Below the pieces are notes generated by a model. The model did no database searches, was not told the origin of the DNA, and saw only the letters and a program-made list of their open reading frames with translations. This document shows positions 1-9,654 of a DNA stretch of 64,000 nt, piece by piece. The DNA comes from Candidatus Flexifilum affinis. GTDB taxonomy: Bacteria > Chloroflexota > Anaerolineae > Aggregatilineales > Phototrophicaceae. The first letter of the stretch is position 1. Every line of letters begins with the position of its first letter. Location of the stretch: assembly GCA_016713325.1 (NCBI GenBank), contig JADJPJ010000042.1, positions 1-64,000 of the forward strand, written 5' to 3'. The position numbers were made by a program, and so were the translations under genes.

Positions 1-47
1 CGGCGAAGGTCAGGCTCACGCGATTGCTCCTTTGACACTGTGATAAT

Positions 48-136
48 GCGGACGCCCCGTTAGGCGTCTCTACGCCGATGGGTCTTTGTGGGGACGCCCG
101 ACTGTGCGTCCGCCGTTATTTCGTTCGAGAACCTTA
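48..136. repeat. Intergenic palindromic repeat, GGACGCC/GGCGTC type
   Basis: Short inverted segments (GGACGCC with GGCGTC, and GGGACGC with GCGTCC) occupy the bases just beyond the broken 3' end of the FAD oxidoreductase gene. They resemble the CATCGCGATG-type palindromic units repeated at 63.2-63.56 kb. The abrupt change from oxidoreductase coding sequence to repeat near position 137 suggests that the gene's 3' end was lost or displaced here. Confidence 0.45.
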
Positions 137-1222
137 CTATGCGCGCGGCGACTTGCCGGTGAGCTTGGTGAAAATCCGGGGCGCCGGGGAAGGCGGTGGG
201 TTGTTGAACAGATAGGGCGTAGGACTGGTTGCTGCCGACGCCAAAGACGATGTGGCCCTGCGGAGTCAGGCTGGCGTACGAGATGCGGTCGAGGTCGTCG
301 GAGAAGGCGCCATAGCGGTTCCAGCCGAGCGCCTGAAGCTGATCCGTCTTCAGCGGCGCGGTGGCGAAGACGATGCGAGTGCAGCGGGAACAGGGGCATC
401 GCGGAAGTAGCCGAGCTTGCTGGTGTAGCCGTTGGTCGCCAGCAGGATGGCTGGCGCGCACTTCGCCCCTGCGGCGTGCGCAGCGTGATCTGCGATCCTT
501 CCTGAATGCGGATGACCGGGGTGTTTTCAAATCTCCACGCCCTGCTCAAGCAGCACGGGGCGCAGGCGCGAACCAACTGCGCCCCGTTGATCTGGCCGGT
601 GCCGGGTTCGCGCGCTCCGCCCCAGGCCCATTCAGCCGGAGCTGCTCGCTCAGTTCGCTGGCCGGAATGAACATCGTTGGGATGCCGATGGCGTTGTGGG
701 TCTCGACTTCGCGATGGGCGGCTTCGGCGCGTTCGTTCTGGTGCCAGATGGTCAGCGCCCCGTCGAAGCGGGCGTCGACGGCCAGGTTATGGCGGTCAAT
801 GATCTCGCGGATGGTGGCGATGCCGGCGTTGGTCGTCTGGTAGATGCGGGCGGTCATCTCCGGGCTGCGATCGGTCACGCCATTGACCCAGTTGAGGATC
901 ATGCCGCCGTTGCGGCCGCTGGCGCCGTTTCCCAGAGACTTCGCTTCCAGCAGCACAACTCGCTTTCCGGGAAGCGCCGGCTGAAATGATAGGCGGTCGA
1001 GGTGCCGGTGAAGCCGCCGCCGATGATGGCAGATCGGCCTCGACGACGCCCTGAAGGTGCGGAAGCGGCTGGTAATCCAGGCGTGCCCGCCGCCCAGACC
1101 GGCGATTTTCGTCGACTTCGAGGTCTCCGGGAAGAGGTTGGGGCGATCTCCCAGGTGTGGGCGGCCAGGCTGGCCAGCACCGTTCATAAATCCATGAGTG
1201 GGGTTGTTTGGAGGTCTGCCAT
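137..1222 (-). pseudogene. FAD-dependent amine oxidoreductase (DAO family), frameshifted and 3'-truncated
   Basis: Fragments in all three minus frames reconstruct a DAO-fold flavoenzyme of the gamma-glutamylputrescine/glycine oxidase kind. The N-terminal FAD motif IIGGGFTGTSTAYHF is followed by LLEAKSLGNGASGRNGGM, and a later substrate-domain stretch reads DRISYASLTPQGHIVFGVG. The start at 1222 gives MADLQTTPLMDL. At least five shifts are needed to read through. The reading ends at about 137 in FTKLTGKSPRA-stop, so the usual last ~100 residues, with the second FAD-contacting strand and helix, are absent. The upstream shifts could be sequencing errors, but the missing 3' end beside a repeat suggests a real pseudogene. 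Substrate unknown. Confidence 0.7.
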
Positions 1223-1417
1223 TTGAATGGCTCGTTTCAACAGGAAAGCGAGAACGCAGGCCAAGTATACCCGAGGAAAGCGCAGGAGCGGGACAGGTCC
1301 ACCTTTCACCGTGAGAAGGTTTGCCGAATGCGTAAGACTCAGATAGCGCCGTCGCGCGTATTGGCGGTATGCTGTGCGGGTTGATTCGACACTTGGCGAC
1401 AGAATTAAGGGGATTAC

Positions 1418-2328
1418 ATGAAACTTCGGGATGCCGCCTTACTCTTCGTGTTGGCTGCCATCTGGGGCGCGGCCTTCCTGTTTGTCCGCGTGGCGGTGCC
1501 GGTGCTGGGGCCGTTTCCGCTGGTCGCCAGCCGGCTGCTTCTTGGCGGCGCGCTGCTGTTCGTTCATGCCAGCGCCATCAAACAGACCCCGAACTGGCGC
1601 GCCCACTGGCGGCGCTACCTGATGATCGGCATCTTCAACAACGCCATTCCCTACGTTCTGATCTCGACCGCGCAGCTCCACCGCGGCGGCGTCGTTCGCC
1701 TCCTTCTGAACGCGACGACGCCGCTGTTCCGACGCCGTGATCGCCGCGCTGTGGATTCAGGATCAGCTGACGGTGCTAAGCTGATCGGCCTGGGGCTGGG
1801 CATCGTGGGCGTCGGCGTGATCGTTGGCTGGCAGCAGCAGCAGGTCGATACCGTCTGGATCGTCAGCGTTGCTGCTGATGTTTGTCTCGGCCTGCTCGGC
1901 ATGGGATCGCCGCCGTCTACAGCAAGATCGCCGTCAAGGATCAGCCGGTCTCGACGGCCACCGGGCCAGCTTCTGGTGGCCGGTGGGGTGTCCCTGCCAT
2001 TTCGCCGTGCTCAACCCGCCGCAGATGGACATGCAGCCCTTGACCATCCTGGCCGTGGACGGCCTGGCGACGCTGTCGACGGCCGTCGCCTTCCAGATCT
2101 ATTTTCACCTGATCGCGCGCCGCCCCACCAGCGCGGCCGGTGTCACCCTGCTGGTGCCGTTCTTCAGCAGCCTGTGGGCGGCGATTTTCCTGGGCGACAG
2201 CTTCACGCCAACGGATCGTTGGCTTCTTCATCATCCTGGTCGGCCTGCTGCTGGTGACTGGCCTGTGGACTCAGATCATCCCAGCACGACTGACCAGAAG
2301 CCGATCTCGGCGTCGGGCAGTTCCGTGA
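1418..2328 (+). CDS. EamA/DMT-family transporter (frameshifted)
   Basis: A ten-helix drug/metabolite transporter, about 303 aa when reconstructed. The start at 1418 (MKLRDAALLFVLAAIWG) follows a clear AAGGGGATTAC ribosome site. Family signatures are AAIWGAAFLFVR in helix 1, SRLLLGG in helix 2, LLNATTPLF before the second EamA repeat and IIVGFFIILVGLLLV near the end. The frame changes near 1690-1735, 1880-1960 and 2215. The 3' end overlaps the convergent LysM gene by about 50 bp, so the exact stop is uncertain. Such proteins export or import small metabolites across the inner membrane; the substrate cannot be read from sequence. Confidence 0.8.
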
Positions 2329-3388
2329 TAGCGTAGACGGCCTCGTCCGCCGCCAGCACATAGGTGGTATAACTGAGGCGGCCGGCCGGTTGACGCGCGC
2401 TGTCGAAACCCTGCTCCGCCGCCGTCGCCCAGCCTAACCCCTCTTCGCCGCCCAGCGCCTCCACACCCGCCGGAATCCGCGCACCGGGGCGATCAGGCCC
2501 TCTGGCCCGCTCAGCGGCGACTCGGGCATGCCCTCGACGTAGGTGTCGCCATAGATACGGAACGTGCCGTCGTCAGAGAGGGCGTAGATCTGCGCCGTGT
2601 CCGAGAACCACAGCACGATCCGTGTTCGAACGACTGCCAGGCCGCAAAGACCGCGCGCGGAGGCTCTTCCGGGCAGAGCGGGCGGGCGCCGTGTCCGCCG
2701 AGCCACGACTGGGCGCAGCGCACGGAGAGGGTGATCGTCTCCATCACCGGTTCGCCGGTTCCGACGATCTCCAGGGCATAGCGATACTCCCGGCGTAGGT
2801 GAAACTGTCCACCATGGCGCCGCCTTCGACCGGAAGAGGCTCGGCCGTTGACGCACGTGAGCACCCGGCGTGCTCATCGACGGGGCAGGGAAAAAAATAG
2901 GCGGCATCCCCTGTGCCCGACCACGAGAAAGCGGCGCCCTCGGTATTGCGCACGGTTTCGGACTCGGCGGCGAAGGCCACAATCGCTGCATCCCCGCCTG
3001 GCTCGACCGCTGCCTCTCTTTCTTCCTGTCTCGCGGGCAGGAAGATGACGGCGCCCACTGGCAGGGGCGTACGGATCATCCAGGCAGTTGAGCGCCGCGA
3101 CTGGGTGACGGTCAGTGCGGTCGAGCTGTCCAGCAGCATGGGCAGTGTGTCGCCCGGCCGGACGACGTATGGGGCGAAGTTCGGCAGCTGAAAAGCATTG
3201 CAAGACGCGGCTCGGGCATCAGCCGGGAGCTGCGTGATGATGGCGGGCGGGGGGGAATCGGCAAACGGAACGGCGGGCGTGGCATCCTGTGCAACCGTGG
3301 TGCTGACCTCGATCGCGACCACGCTCACGGCCAGCAAGAGCAGAGTGACGAGGGTCGTCACCCGGGAGATCATCTGGCGGTTCATCAT
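2276..3388 (-). CDS. Secreted LysM-domain protein (frameshifted)
   Basis: About 370 aa when joined across shifts near 2450, 2790 and 3050-3120. The start at 3388 (MMNRQMISRV) follows a GGGAGG ribosome site; an earlier Met at 3439 is possible. A signal peptide is followed by a LysM-like segment (YVVRPGDTLPMLLDSS, then VTQ..ALNCLDDPY), which suggests peptidoglycan or glycan binding. The C-terminal ~120 residues (IYALSDDGTFRIYGDT, GLIAPVRGF..VWR, EGLGWA) closely match the C-terminus of the lipoprotein at 21954-23063, defining a shared domain that I do not recognise. Probably an envelope protein; function unknown. Confidence 0.65.
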
Positions 3389-3626
3389 AGGGAGAGCCTC
3401 CCTTAATTCAGTGGACAGCAAGACTTTCACGTGTATCACGCTGAATTCATCTTAACGGTGAAGCAGGAATCGGTCTACTGTGCTTTTGGCCACTGTGTAA
3501 TAATATGACAGCGATGATGCAGAGGGTTGACCCTTTGTGTCTCTATCCTGCACGTCAGGGACAGCCACCTTTTAGAAACCGCCCTTTCCACATAGTCTGT
3601 AATCTGCGATCTGAGAACAAGAGGAT

Positions 3627-4428
3627 ATGACGAGACGATCATTCACTGACCAGGTCTTCTCAAGACTTCCCCGCACCGACTTTCTCCGCCGCGTTGCCGA
3701 AATCTACACGCTGTACTACTACGGCAGCTTCGGTTGGGAGATGGAGGCGAACGGCGAATTGAACTTCATGCGCTACTTCTCCAGCAATGTGGGGGCGGTG
3801 GTCTTCGACGTGGGGGCCAATATCGGCAAATGGAGTACTCAGGTTCTGAACATCAACCCCAACCTGCACATTCACGCCTTCGAGCCGACACCAAGAACAT
3901 TCGTCAAATTGCAGAACAACCTCGTGGGCAAGCCCGTCGCCCTGAACCAGTGTGCTGTGGGAGCGAGACAGGGTGAGGCAACGCTGCATTTAACGGACCA
4001 TTCCCAGACGAACACCCTGGGGTGGCACGAATCAGGCTGTTGACCCCGGATTGACGGTGCAGGTGAAGGTTGATACGCTTGACGACTATTGCGCGCGAAA
4101 CGCTGTCGAGTCCATTGATTATCTGAAAATTGACGTCGAAGGGTATGAAATGGAAGTGATGCTCGGCGCCGAATCGCTGCTGAGCAGCGGCCAAATTGGC
4201 CTGATCCATTTTGAATATGGCGATCAGTGGATGAATGCGCGGCGCTATCTTGCGCGATATGTTTGATCTATGCCGTAAGCATCGATACCAACTCTACAAG
4301 TTCTACCCCAAGCATGCCTGCATGTACCCAAATATGATTCGCACTACGAGACGTTTCGCGTGACGTACTGGTTGGCCGTTTCTCCAACGATGATCGAAGC
4401 GGTCGCGCCGTACGCTCGAAAGGGATAA
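3627..4428 (+). CDS. FkbM-family SAM-dependent methyltransferase (frameshifted)
   Basis: Reconstructed length about 267 aa. The start at 3627 is preceded by AAGAGGAT. The N-terminal half carries the SAM-binding motif VVFDVGANIGKWSTQVL and the acidic strand HAFEPTPRTF. The middle part has the FkbM hallmark IDYLKIDVEGYEMEVMLGA. Shifts near 4035, 4250 and 4335 lead to the C-terminal FRVTYWLAVSP and a stop at 4428. FkbM enzymes O-methylate sugars or polyketides. Ten bases downstream begins the first of two glycosyltransferase paralogs, so methylation of a surface glycan is the likely role (inference). Confidence 0.85.
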
Positions 4429-4437
4429 CGCAAGTTG

Positions 4438-5566
4438 ATGCGGGTTGCGGTCATCCACGCCTTCTCCATCAAGTCCCACATGATCGCGCATCCCCTACGG
4501 GTGTTCAGGCGACACCTGACCGATCACGACCTCGACACGCAGTTCTTTCATCGTGTCGATGATCCCCACATCGCCGACTACGAGGTTGTGCTGATGCTGG
4601 AAAGCGACCTTCGCACTTTGCTGCGCCAGGGCAGGCAGAACCGGCAGGGAGAGATCGAACTGGTGGAATCCTACCGCGGCCGGGGGCAGGCAGTGGTCTG
4701 GTTCGATGATTCCGACAGCAGCGGCATGATTCGCGACTATTTGCTGCCACACGTCGATCTCTACCTCAAAACGCAGCTTCTGTGCGAGCGATCCTGGTAT
4801 ACGCGCGAAAGCGCGTTCGGCATCATCTTCCGGGATTTCTACCAGGCGCAGTACCAGCTTGAGGATGATCGGAATAAACACACGCAAACCCGTTCCTCCG
4901 CAATATCTGGACAAACTCTGGCTGGGCTGGAACATCGGCCTGGCAGATTTGCCGGTCCTGGGGCGTTCACGGCCGGCGACCCAGCTGATGTACCGCATGC
5001 CCTGGCACCGGTATTCCAGCAAAGTCGTTCCGCCCAGTCTCCACCAGCGCGGCATCGACGTGCTGTACCGTGTCTCGCGCGCGACCGGCAGCATCGACAC
5101 TTTCCGCTTCCAGCGCATCGAAATGCGCGAGCAGCTGGAGTTGCTGAGGACGGGGCATCCGACGTACGTTTACCACATGGACGGCAAGGTTCCGAAGAAG
5201 ATTTACGACCAGGAGATGTCGAAGGCGGTAATCATCCCCTCACCGTTTGGCGATGGCGAAATGTGCTACCGCGACTTCGAGGCCATCCGGGCCGGCGGGG
5301 TGATGCTCAAGGCGGATATGGGGCATCTGGACATGCGCCCGAACTTCTATGCGCCCGGCGTTACCTACGTTCCCCATGCCTGGGATTTCAGCGATTTTCC
5401 AGAAAAGGTGCTGCACATTCTGGAGCACCGCGCCGACTACGAAGGGTTGGCGCGCTCGGCGCAGGAAACCTACCTCAGGGCGCTTTCTCCCCAGGGTGGC
5501 GAAGCTTTCGCCCTGCACGTTCGGGAGATCGCTCAGGAAGCGCTGGCGCGTCGCCAGGTCCACTGA
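4438..5566 (+). CDS. Glycosyltransferase-like protein, first tandem paralog (one frameshift)
   Basis: About 376 aa after correcting one shift near 4867. The ATG at 4438 (MRVAVIHAFSIKSHM) aligns with the start of the paralog at 5705; a TTG three bases upstream is also open. The C-terminal half (VIIPSPFGDGEMCYRDFEAI, then GGVMLKADMGHLDMRPNFY and WDFSDFPEKVLHILEHR) has the layout of a GT-B or exostosin C-terminal donor domain: an acidic pair, a GG turn and a closing helix. No signal peptide or membrane segment is visible. The family assignment is approximate. It probably forms an operon with the upstream FkbM gene. Confidence 0.7.
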
Positions 5567-5654
5567 ACCACCCTCATTCACCCAAATCACTGTTCGCACG
5601 TCACTCGTGCCTGTGCGACTGCCTGCCTTCTGAAGCACACTGCGTGAAAGTAAG

Positions 5655-5660
5655 TATAAT
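5655..5660 (+). promoter_or_regulatory. Candidate -10 box for the second glycosyltransferase
   Basis: A perfect TATAAT lies 45 bases before the start at 5705, in the 138-bp gap between the two paralogs. A GAGG ribosome site follows before the start. No good -35 hexamer is visible at 16-18 bp, so the call rests on the -10 alone. Confidence 0.4.
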
Positions 5661-5704
5661 ACTCACAATTTTGGGTTCGACACGATAGCGTTTGAGGTCA
5701 TGCG

Positions 5705-6849
5705 ATGCGCATCGCGATCATCCGCACTTATTCGATTAAATCCCACATGATCAGCCACCCTCTTCGGGTGTTCGGACGCCTGCTGGCCGAACACGATCTG
5801 CGTCTGAGTTTCTTCTCTCGCGTCGATGATCCCCGCATTGCCGATCACGACGCCGTCTTGATTCTGGAGAGCGACATTCGTTCGACACTCCCCGAGGGGC
5901 GCTGTACGCGCGAAGGGGAAATTGAGCTGGTGACAGGGTATCGTGAACGGGGCCAGGCGGTGGTCTGGTTTGACGAATCCGCCAGCAGCGCGGCATGGTC
6001 CGCGACTATCTGCTCCCCTATGTCGATCTATACCTCAAGACTCAGCTCGTGAAGGACCCCTCGTGGTATACCCGCGAGAGTCCCTATGGGATCTACTTTC
6101 GGGACTTTTACCATCGCCAGTATGATGTCGAAGATGACAAGACCAACCCGCGCGATCCGGTCAAGCTGGAGCATCTGAACAAGCTGTGGCTGGGGTGGAA
6201 CATCGGCCTTTCGGATCTGGACATTCTGGGGCGGCCGCGACCCATCACCCATCTGCTGTACCGTCTGCCGCGGGTTCGCTACAAAGGTCAAGGTAGTCCC
6301 GCCCAATCTTCAGCGGCGAAGCATCGACGTGCTGTATCGCGCGTCTCACGGGCGACGGGGCAGGTCGACACGTTCCGCTTCCAGCGTGTCGAGATGCGGA
6401 AACACCTCGATCGTCTGCGTGAAACTCACCCCATGTTTCGCTATCACATGGATGGCAAGGTGCCGAAGAAGGTCTACGACCGGGAGATGACCGATGCGGT
6501 GATCATTCCCTCTCCGTTTGGCGACGGCGCCACCTGCTACCGCGACTTCGAGGCGATTTTGTCGGGCGGCGTGATGCTCAAGGCGGATATGGGACATCTC
6601 GACATGCGTCCCAACTTCTACATCCCAGGGGTCACGTATATTCCCCATGACTGGGACTTCAGCGATTTTGCCGGGAAAGTCTTGCACATTCTTGAGCACC
6701 GTTCGGAATACGAAGCGATGGCCCGCGCCGCGCAGCAGACTTACCTCAAGGCGCTCTCGCCAGAGGGGGGAGAGGACTTTGCTCTTCAGTTCAAGGAGAT
6801 TGTCCAGGAAGCGCTGGCTCGTCGATCGGGAAGTCTGCGTTCGGCCTGA
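5705..6849 (+). CDS. Glycosyltransferase-like protein, second tandem paralog (frameshifted)
   Basis: A close paralog of the preceding gene, about 381 aa. The start at 5705 (MRIAIIRTYSIKSHMISHPL) follows GAGG. Shared blocks include QAVVWFD(D/E)S, KLWLGWNIGL(A/S)DL, YHMDGKVPKK(I/V)YD, IIPSPFGDG and GVMLKADMGHLDMRPNFY. One shift near 5988 and a compensating pair near 6290-6340 disturb the reading; the garbled segment aligns to VVPPSLHQRGIDVLYR of the first copy. The two copies probably arose by tandem duplication and may add successive sugars to the same glycan (inference). Confidence 0.7.
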
Positions 6850-6856
6850 ATAGACT

Positions 6857-7696
6857 TTAGCCACCTCGGCGGGCGCGGCGCTCCACCTCGACCACGTCGG
6901 GCGCTTCCTGGTCGGCCAGCATCTCGTCGAGGCTGAGGCGGCCCAGTCGACTGTCCTCGACCAGCGTCTTCAGCTCGCGGCTGATCTCACCGTCCGCCTG
7001 GATGTGCTGGCGGATCAGGCGGCTGCCCGTTTCTCTCCAGGTAAGGCGGTGCACGGCCATCGGTTGGTCGTTGGCGCTGATGCGCAGTTCCCACGCGCCG
7101 TCGAAATCCAGTTGATCGTGGATAGGCAGCCGGGCGGCGGGTGTGACCAGGTTGTCGCCGGGCATCAGGTCGCGCTGCACCTCGTGGACGAAGATGCGTT
7201 CTCCCACGGCATCGCGAATCTCGAAGCGGATCTTGCCGTGGGCGCGCACCGGCAGGTGAAGCTGGATGTACGGCTGAAGGTAATCCATGTCCGTCGGAAT
7301 AGCCGACGTCCGGTAGACGATCGGATCTTCGTCACCGCTGAAGGCCATCAAGCCGAGATCGACCGGATAAACCCGCGCGGAATCGACGTCGATGCCCGCT
7401 TCCCGGGCGGCGCTCGCAGCATGTTCGTAAAGGGGTGCGCCGGCCGCGGAGTCAACAGCGCCGCTGTCGGCGATGACGGTCGGGTCCAGTTCTTCGTAGA
7501 CGGGCGCCGCTTCCCTGCGCCGCGCCCGTCTGCTGCCGCTCATCGTCGATTGGTTGGTGATGCCGAACTGGCGTGCCAGCAGGAAAAAGCCGATCACCGC
7601 CAGCAGCAGCAGCACCGGGGTGGCGCCGTCCAGCGCAGCCAGCCCGGTCAACAGCAGGATGAGTCCGAGGAGGATCTCGCCAAAACGTCTGCTCAT
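6857..7696 (-). CDS. Membrane protein of unknown function, paralog A
   Basis: An intact 279-aa frame. Two N-terminal hydrophobic segments (ILLGLILLLTGLAAL and VLLLLAVIGFFLLA) are followed by a basic, likely cytoplasmic stretch and a soluble domain of roughly 200 residues. That domain contains YIQLHLPVRAHGKIRFEIRD, ERIFVHEVQRDLMPGDN and WELRISANDQPMAVHRLTW, which reads as a beta-sandwich. The next gene upstream (7746-8555) has the same architecture and related soluble-domain blocks. I do not recognise a named family. The 49-bp spacing suggests a two-gene operon, probably with rsmA upstream. Confidence 0.7.
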   Translation of the reverse strand: MSRRFGEILLGLILLLTGLAALDGATPVLLLLAVIGFFLLARQFGITNQSTMSGSRRARRREAAPVYEELDPTVIADSGAVDSAAGAPLYEHAASAAREAGIDVDSARVYPVDLGLMAFSGDEDPIVYRTSAIPTDMDYLQPYIQLHLPVRAHGKIRFEIRDAVGERIFVHEVQRDLMPGDNLVTPAARLPIHDQLDFDGAWELRISANDQPMAVHRLTWRETGSRLIRQHIQADGEISRELKTLVEDSRLGRLSLDEMLADQEAPDVVEVERRARRGG

Positions 7697-7745
7697 GACA
7701 ATTGCCCCGCTCTTCGTTCTTTATGCGGTGTGTGCCATTGAAGTC

Positions 7746-8555
7746 TTACTTCTGGCCGCTGGACCCGGCGCTGTTTCGCTGGCTGCGCAGCAGGTCTTCC
7801 AGGCTGACCGGCAGGCTCTCGTCCTGCGGGGTGCGCAGTCGCTGGCCGGCCTGTGCGGCGGGTTGCGTGGCGGCCTGAGGGGCTTGCGCCTCGCGCTCTT
7901 CCAGGTAGGCGAAGCGATCGCGGGTCGACGGGGAGACATTGAAGGCGTGCATCCCGACCAGCGCGCCGTCGACATAGACACGCAGATCCCAGTCCCCGGG
8001 ATCGACGTCCCCGCTTTGCAGCGGCAGGTGGGTATCCGCCAGGACGCTGTTCTCGCCATCGCGCAGATAGGTGCGCATCTCGTGCACGTAACGGGTCTCG
8101 CCGGTATGGTCCATCATCTCGAAACGCACACGCGCCGAGCGATCGGCCTCGGTGGGCTGAACCTGAACGGTGATGAATGGGCGAATGCCGTCGTCATCGC
8201 CGCTGGCGGAACGGGTGCGCCGCATGGCAATGCCCTCGCTGCCGGACTGCGTGGCGATCAGGCCGACGTCGGCGAGGGTGATCCCGCCGCTGAACAGGCT
8301 GCCGCGCCGTCGCGCCCGGTCCGCGGCTTCGCGGGCGTCGGGCGACATTTTGGAGGCGGCCAGCGAGGCGCGCGATCGATCCAGGAGCTGCGCCGGCTGC
8401 ACGTCCATGCGCACGCTGGACAGGACGACGGCCGACGCGTAGAGCGCCAGCAGGAGCGCCGCCGCCGGGCCGGTCGCCGCGCCAGAGACGAGCAGGACGG
8501 CCATGAGCGCGCCCAATGCGGCCAGCCAGGGGAGATTTCGAGTTTGAAAACGCAT
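7746..8555 (-). CDS. Membrane protein of unknown function, paralog B
   Basis: An intact 269-aa frame starting at 8555. Two hydrophobic helices lie at residues ~8-45. The soluble domain follows, with blocks matching paralog A: FITVQVQPTEADRSARVRFE, RYVHEMRTYLRDGENSVLAD and DWDLRVYVDGALVGMHAFNV. The order is a lipid-facing N-terminus, a linker of ~60 residues rich in Arg and Ser, then a beta-rich domain. The C-terminal tail is Gln/Ala-rich with DESLPVSLEDLLRSQ. A TATACT at 8594-8599 could be its -10 box. Function unknown; possibly two subunits of one envelope complex (inference). Confidence 0.7.
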   Translation of the reverse strand: MRFQTRNLPWLAALGALMAVLLVSGAATGPAAALLLALYASAVVLSSVRMDVQPAQLLDRSRASLAASKMSPDAREAADRARRRGSLFSGGITLADVGLIATQSGSEGIAMRRTRSASGDDDGIRPFITVQVQPTEADRSARVRFEMMDHTGETRYVHEMRTYLRDGENSVLADTHLPLQSGDVDPGDWDLRVYVDGALVGMHAFNVSPSTRDRFAYLEEREAQAPQAATQPAAQAGQRLRTPQDESLPVSLEDLLRSQRNSAGSSGQK

Positions 8556-8646
8556 AGCAGACCCGTTCCAGTTTGAGCGGTCAACACACTTTCAGTATAC
8601 GACGGAACTTCGCCTACGGTTGCGGTTGAACGAGGCGTCTCCGGGA

Positions 8647-9474
8647 TCAGCGCAGGGTGACGTAGGCGCGAGCCAGAGCCGCCCACTCTTCGAGCGACAG
8701 CGTCTCGGCGCGGCGCTTGGGGTCGATCGCCGCCAGTTCCAGCATGACGGCCGCGTCCGTGTGACGCAGTCCCACGCCCTCGGCGAAGGCGTTCTTCAAC
8801 TGCTTGCGTTTCTGAGCAAAGCCGGCGCGCACCACCCGGAAGAAGATCTCGGTGCTCGGCACGTCGACCGGCGGGGCGTCGTAGGTGTCGAGGCGCACGA
8901 CGGCGCTGTCGACATCCGGGCGCGGCCAGAAGACGGTCGGCTTGAGACGTCCGACCAGTTGCGGTCTGGCGTAGAACTGCGCGCTGACGGCCAGCAGACT
9001 CATATCGCCCGGCGTCGCGGTCAGCCGCTCGGCGACTTCGAGCTGCACCATCAGCACCAGGCGGCGGGGACGGCGCGGCGCCTCCAGCAGATGCCGCAGG
9101 ATGGCGCTGGTGATGTAGTAGGGCAGATTGGCGACGACGACGAAGGGCTCGTCACCCATCAGGTTGGGAACGTCGACCTGGAGGATGTCGGCGATAAGGA
9201 TCTGCACGTTGGTCAGTCGTTCGGCGGCCAGCACCTGCCACAGCACCGGTTCCAGCCGGCTGTCGATCTCGACGGCGATGACGCGCCCCGCCGCTCTGGC
9301 CAACCGGGTGGTCATGGCGCCGGTGCCAGGGCCGATTTCCAGTACCGTGTCGCTGGGATGCAGGTCGGCGGCGGCGACAATCTTGTCCAGCGTGTTGGGA
9401 TCGTGCAGAAAGTTCTGACCCAGGCTCTTCTTCGGAGCGATCCCGTGATCATCGAGTAGCAGTTTCGGATTCAT
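8647..9474 (-). CDS. rsmA: 16S rRNA (adenine1518-N6/adenine1519-N6)-dimethyltransferase
   Basis: A complete RsmA/KsgA of 275 aa starting at ATG 9474 (MNPKLLLDDHGIAPKKSLGQ). It shows NFLHD, SAM motif I (VLEIGPGTGAMT), the acidic loop VIAVEID and the catalytic motif ANLPYYIT. It also has the late RPDVDSAVVRL segment and the C-terminal helical domain with FAQKRKQLKNAF. It dimethylates two adenines in helix 45 of 16S rRNA during small-subunit maturation. The frame stays open upstream to 9600, but homology and the -10 box at 9482-9487 support 9474. Confidence 0.95.
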   Translation of the reverse strand: MNPKLLLDDHGIAPKKSLGQNFLHDPNTLDKIVAAADLHPSDTVLEIGPGTGAMTTRLARAAGRVIAVEIDSRLEPVLWQVLAAERLTNVQILIADILQVDVPNLMGDEPFVVVANLPYYITSAILRHLLEAPRRPRRLVLMVQLEVAERLTATPGDMSLLAVSAQFYARPQLVGRLKPTVFWPRPDVDSAVVRLDTYDAPPVDVPSTEIFFRVVRAGFAQKRKQLKNAFAEGVGLRHTDAAVMLELAAIDPKRRAETLSLEEWAALARAYVTLR

Positions 9475-9481
9475 AGGGCGA

Positions 9482-9487
9482 ATTATA
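9482..9487 (-). promoter_or_regulatory. -10 box placing rsmA on a leaderless transcript
   Basis: On the minus strand TATAAT is followed by seven bases and then the rsmA ATG, with no ribosome site between. Initiation 6-8 bases after the -10 would begin the mRNA at the start codon. A second TATAAT on the same strand at 9553-9558 could give a leadered transcript. No -35 consensus is apparent for either. Confidence 0.5.
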
Positions 9488-9654
9488 CCGCGCGACGGCG
9501 GGTTCTGATGGCAGATCGTCGGGCAGGCGTAGATTCGGATCTGGGGGCAGCCATTATACCGCGCGGGGACACACTCCCCGCAACGTGCGGTGACACGCAA
9601 CGGCGTTCCGCGTCTGACGGGAGGCGCGGAGGGCTGGTGGCGAGAGTCCGGTCG

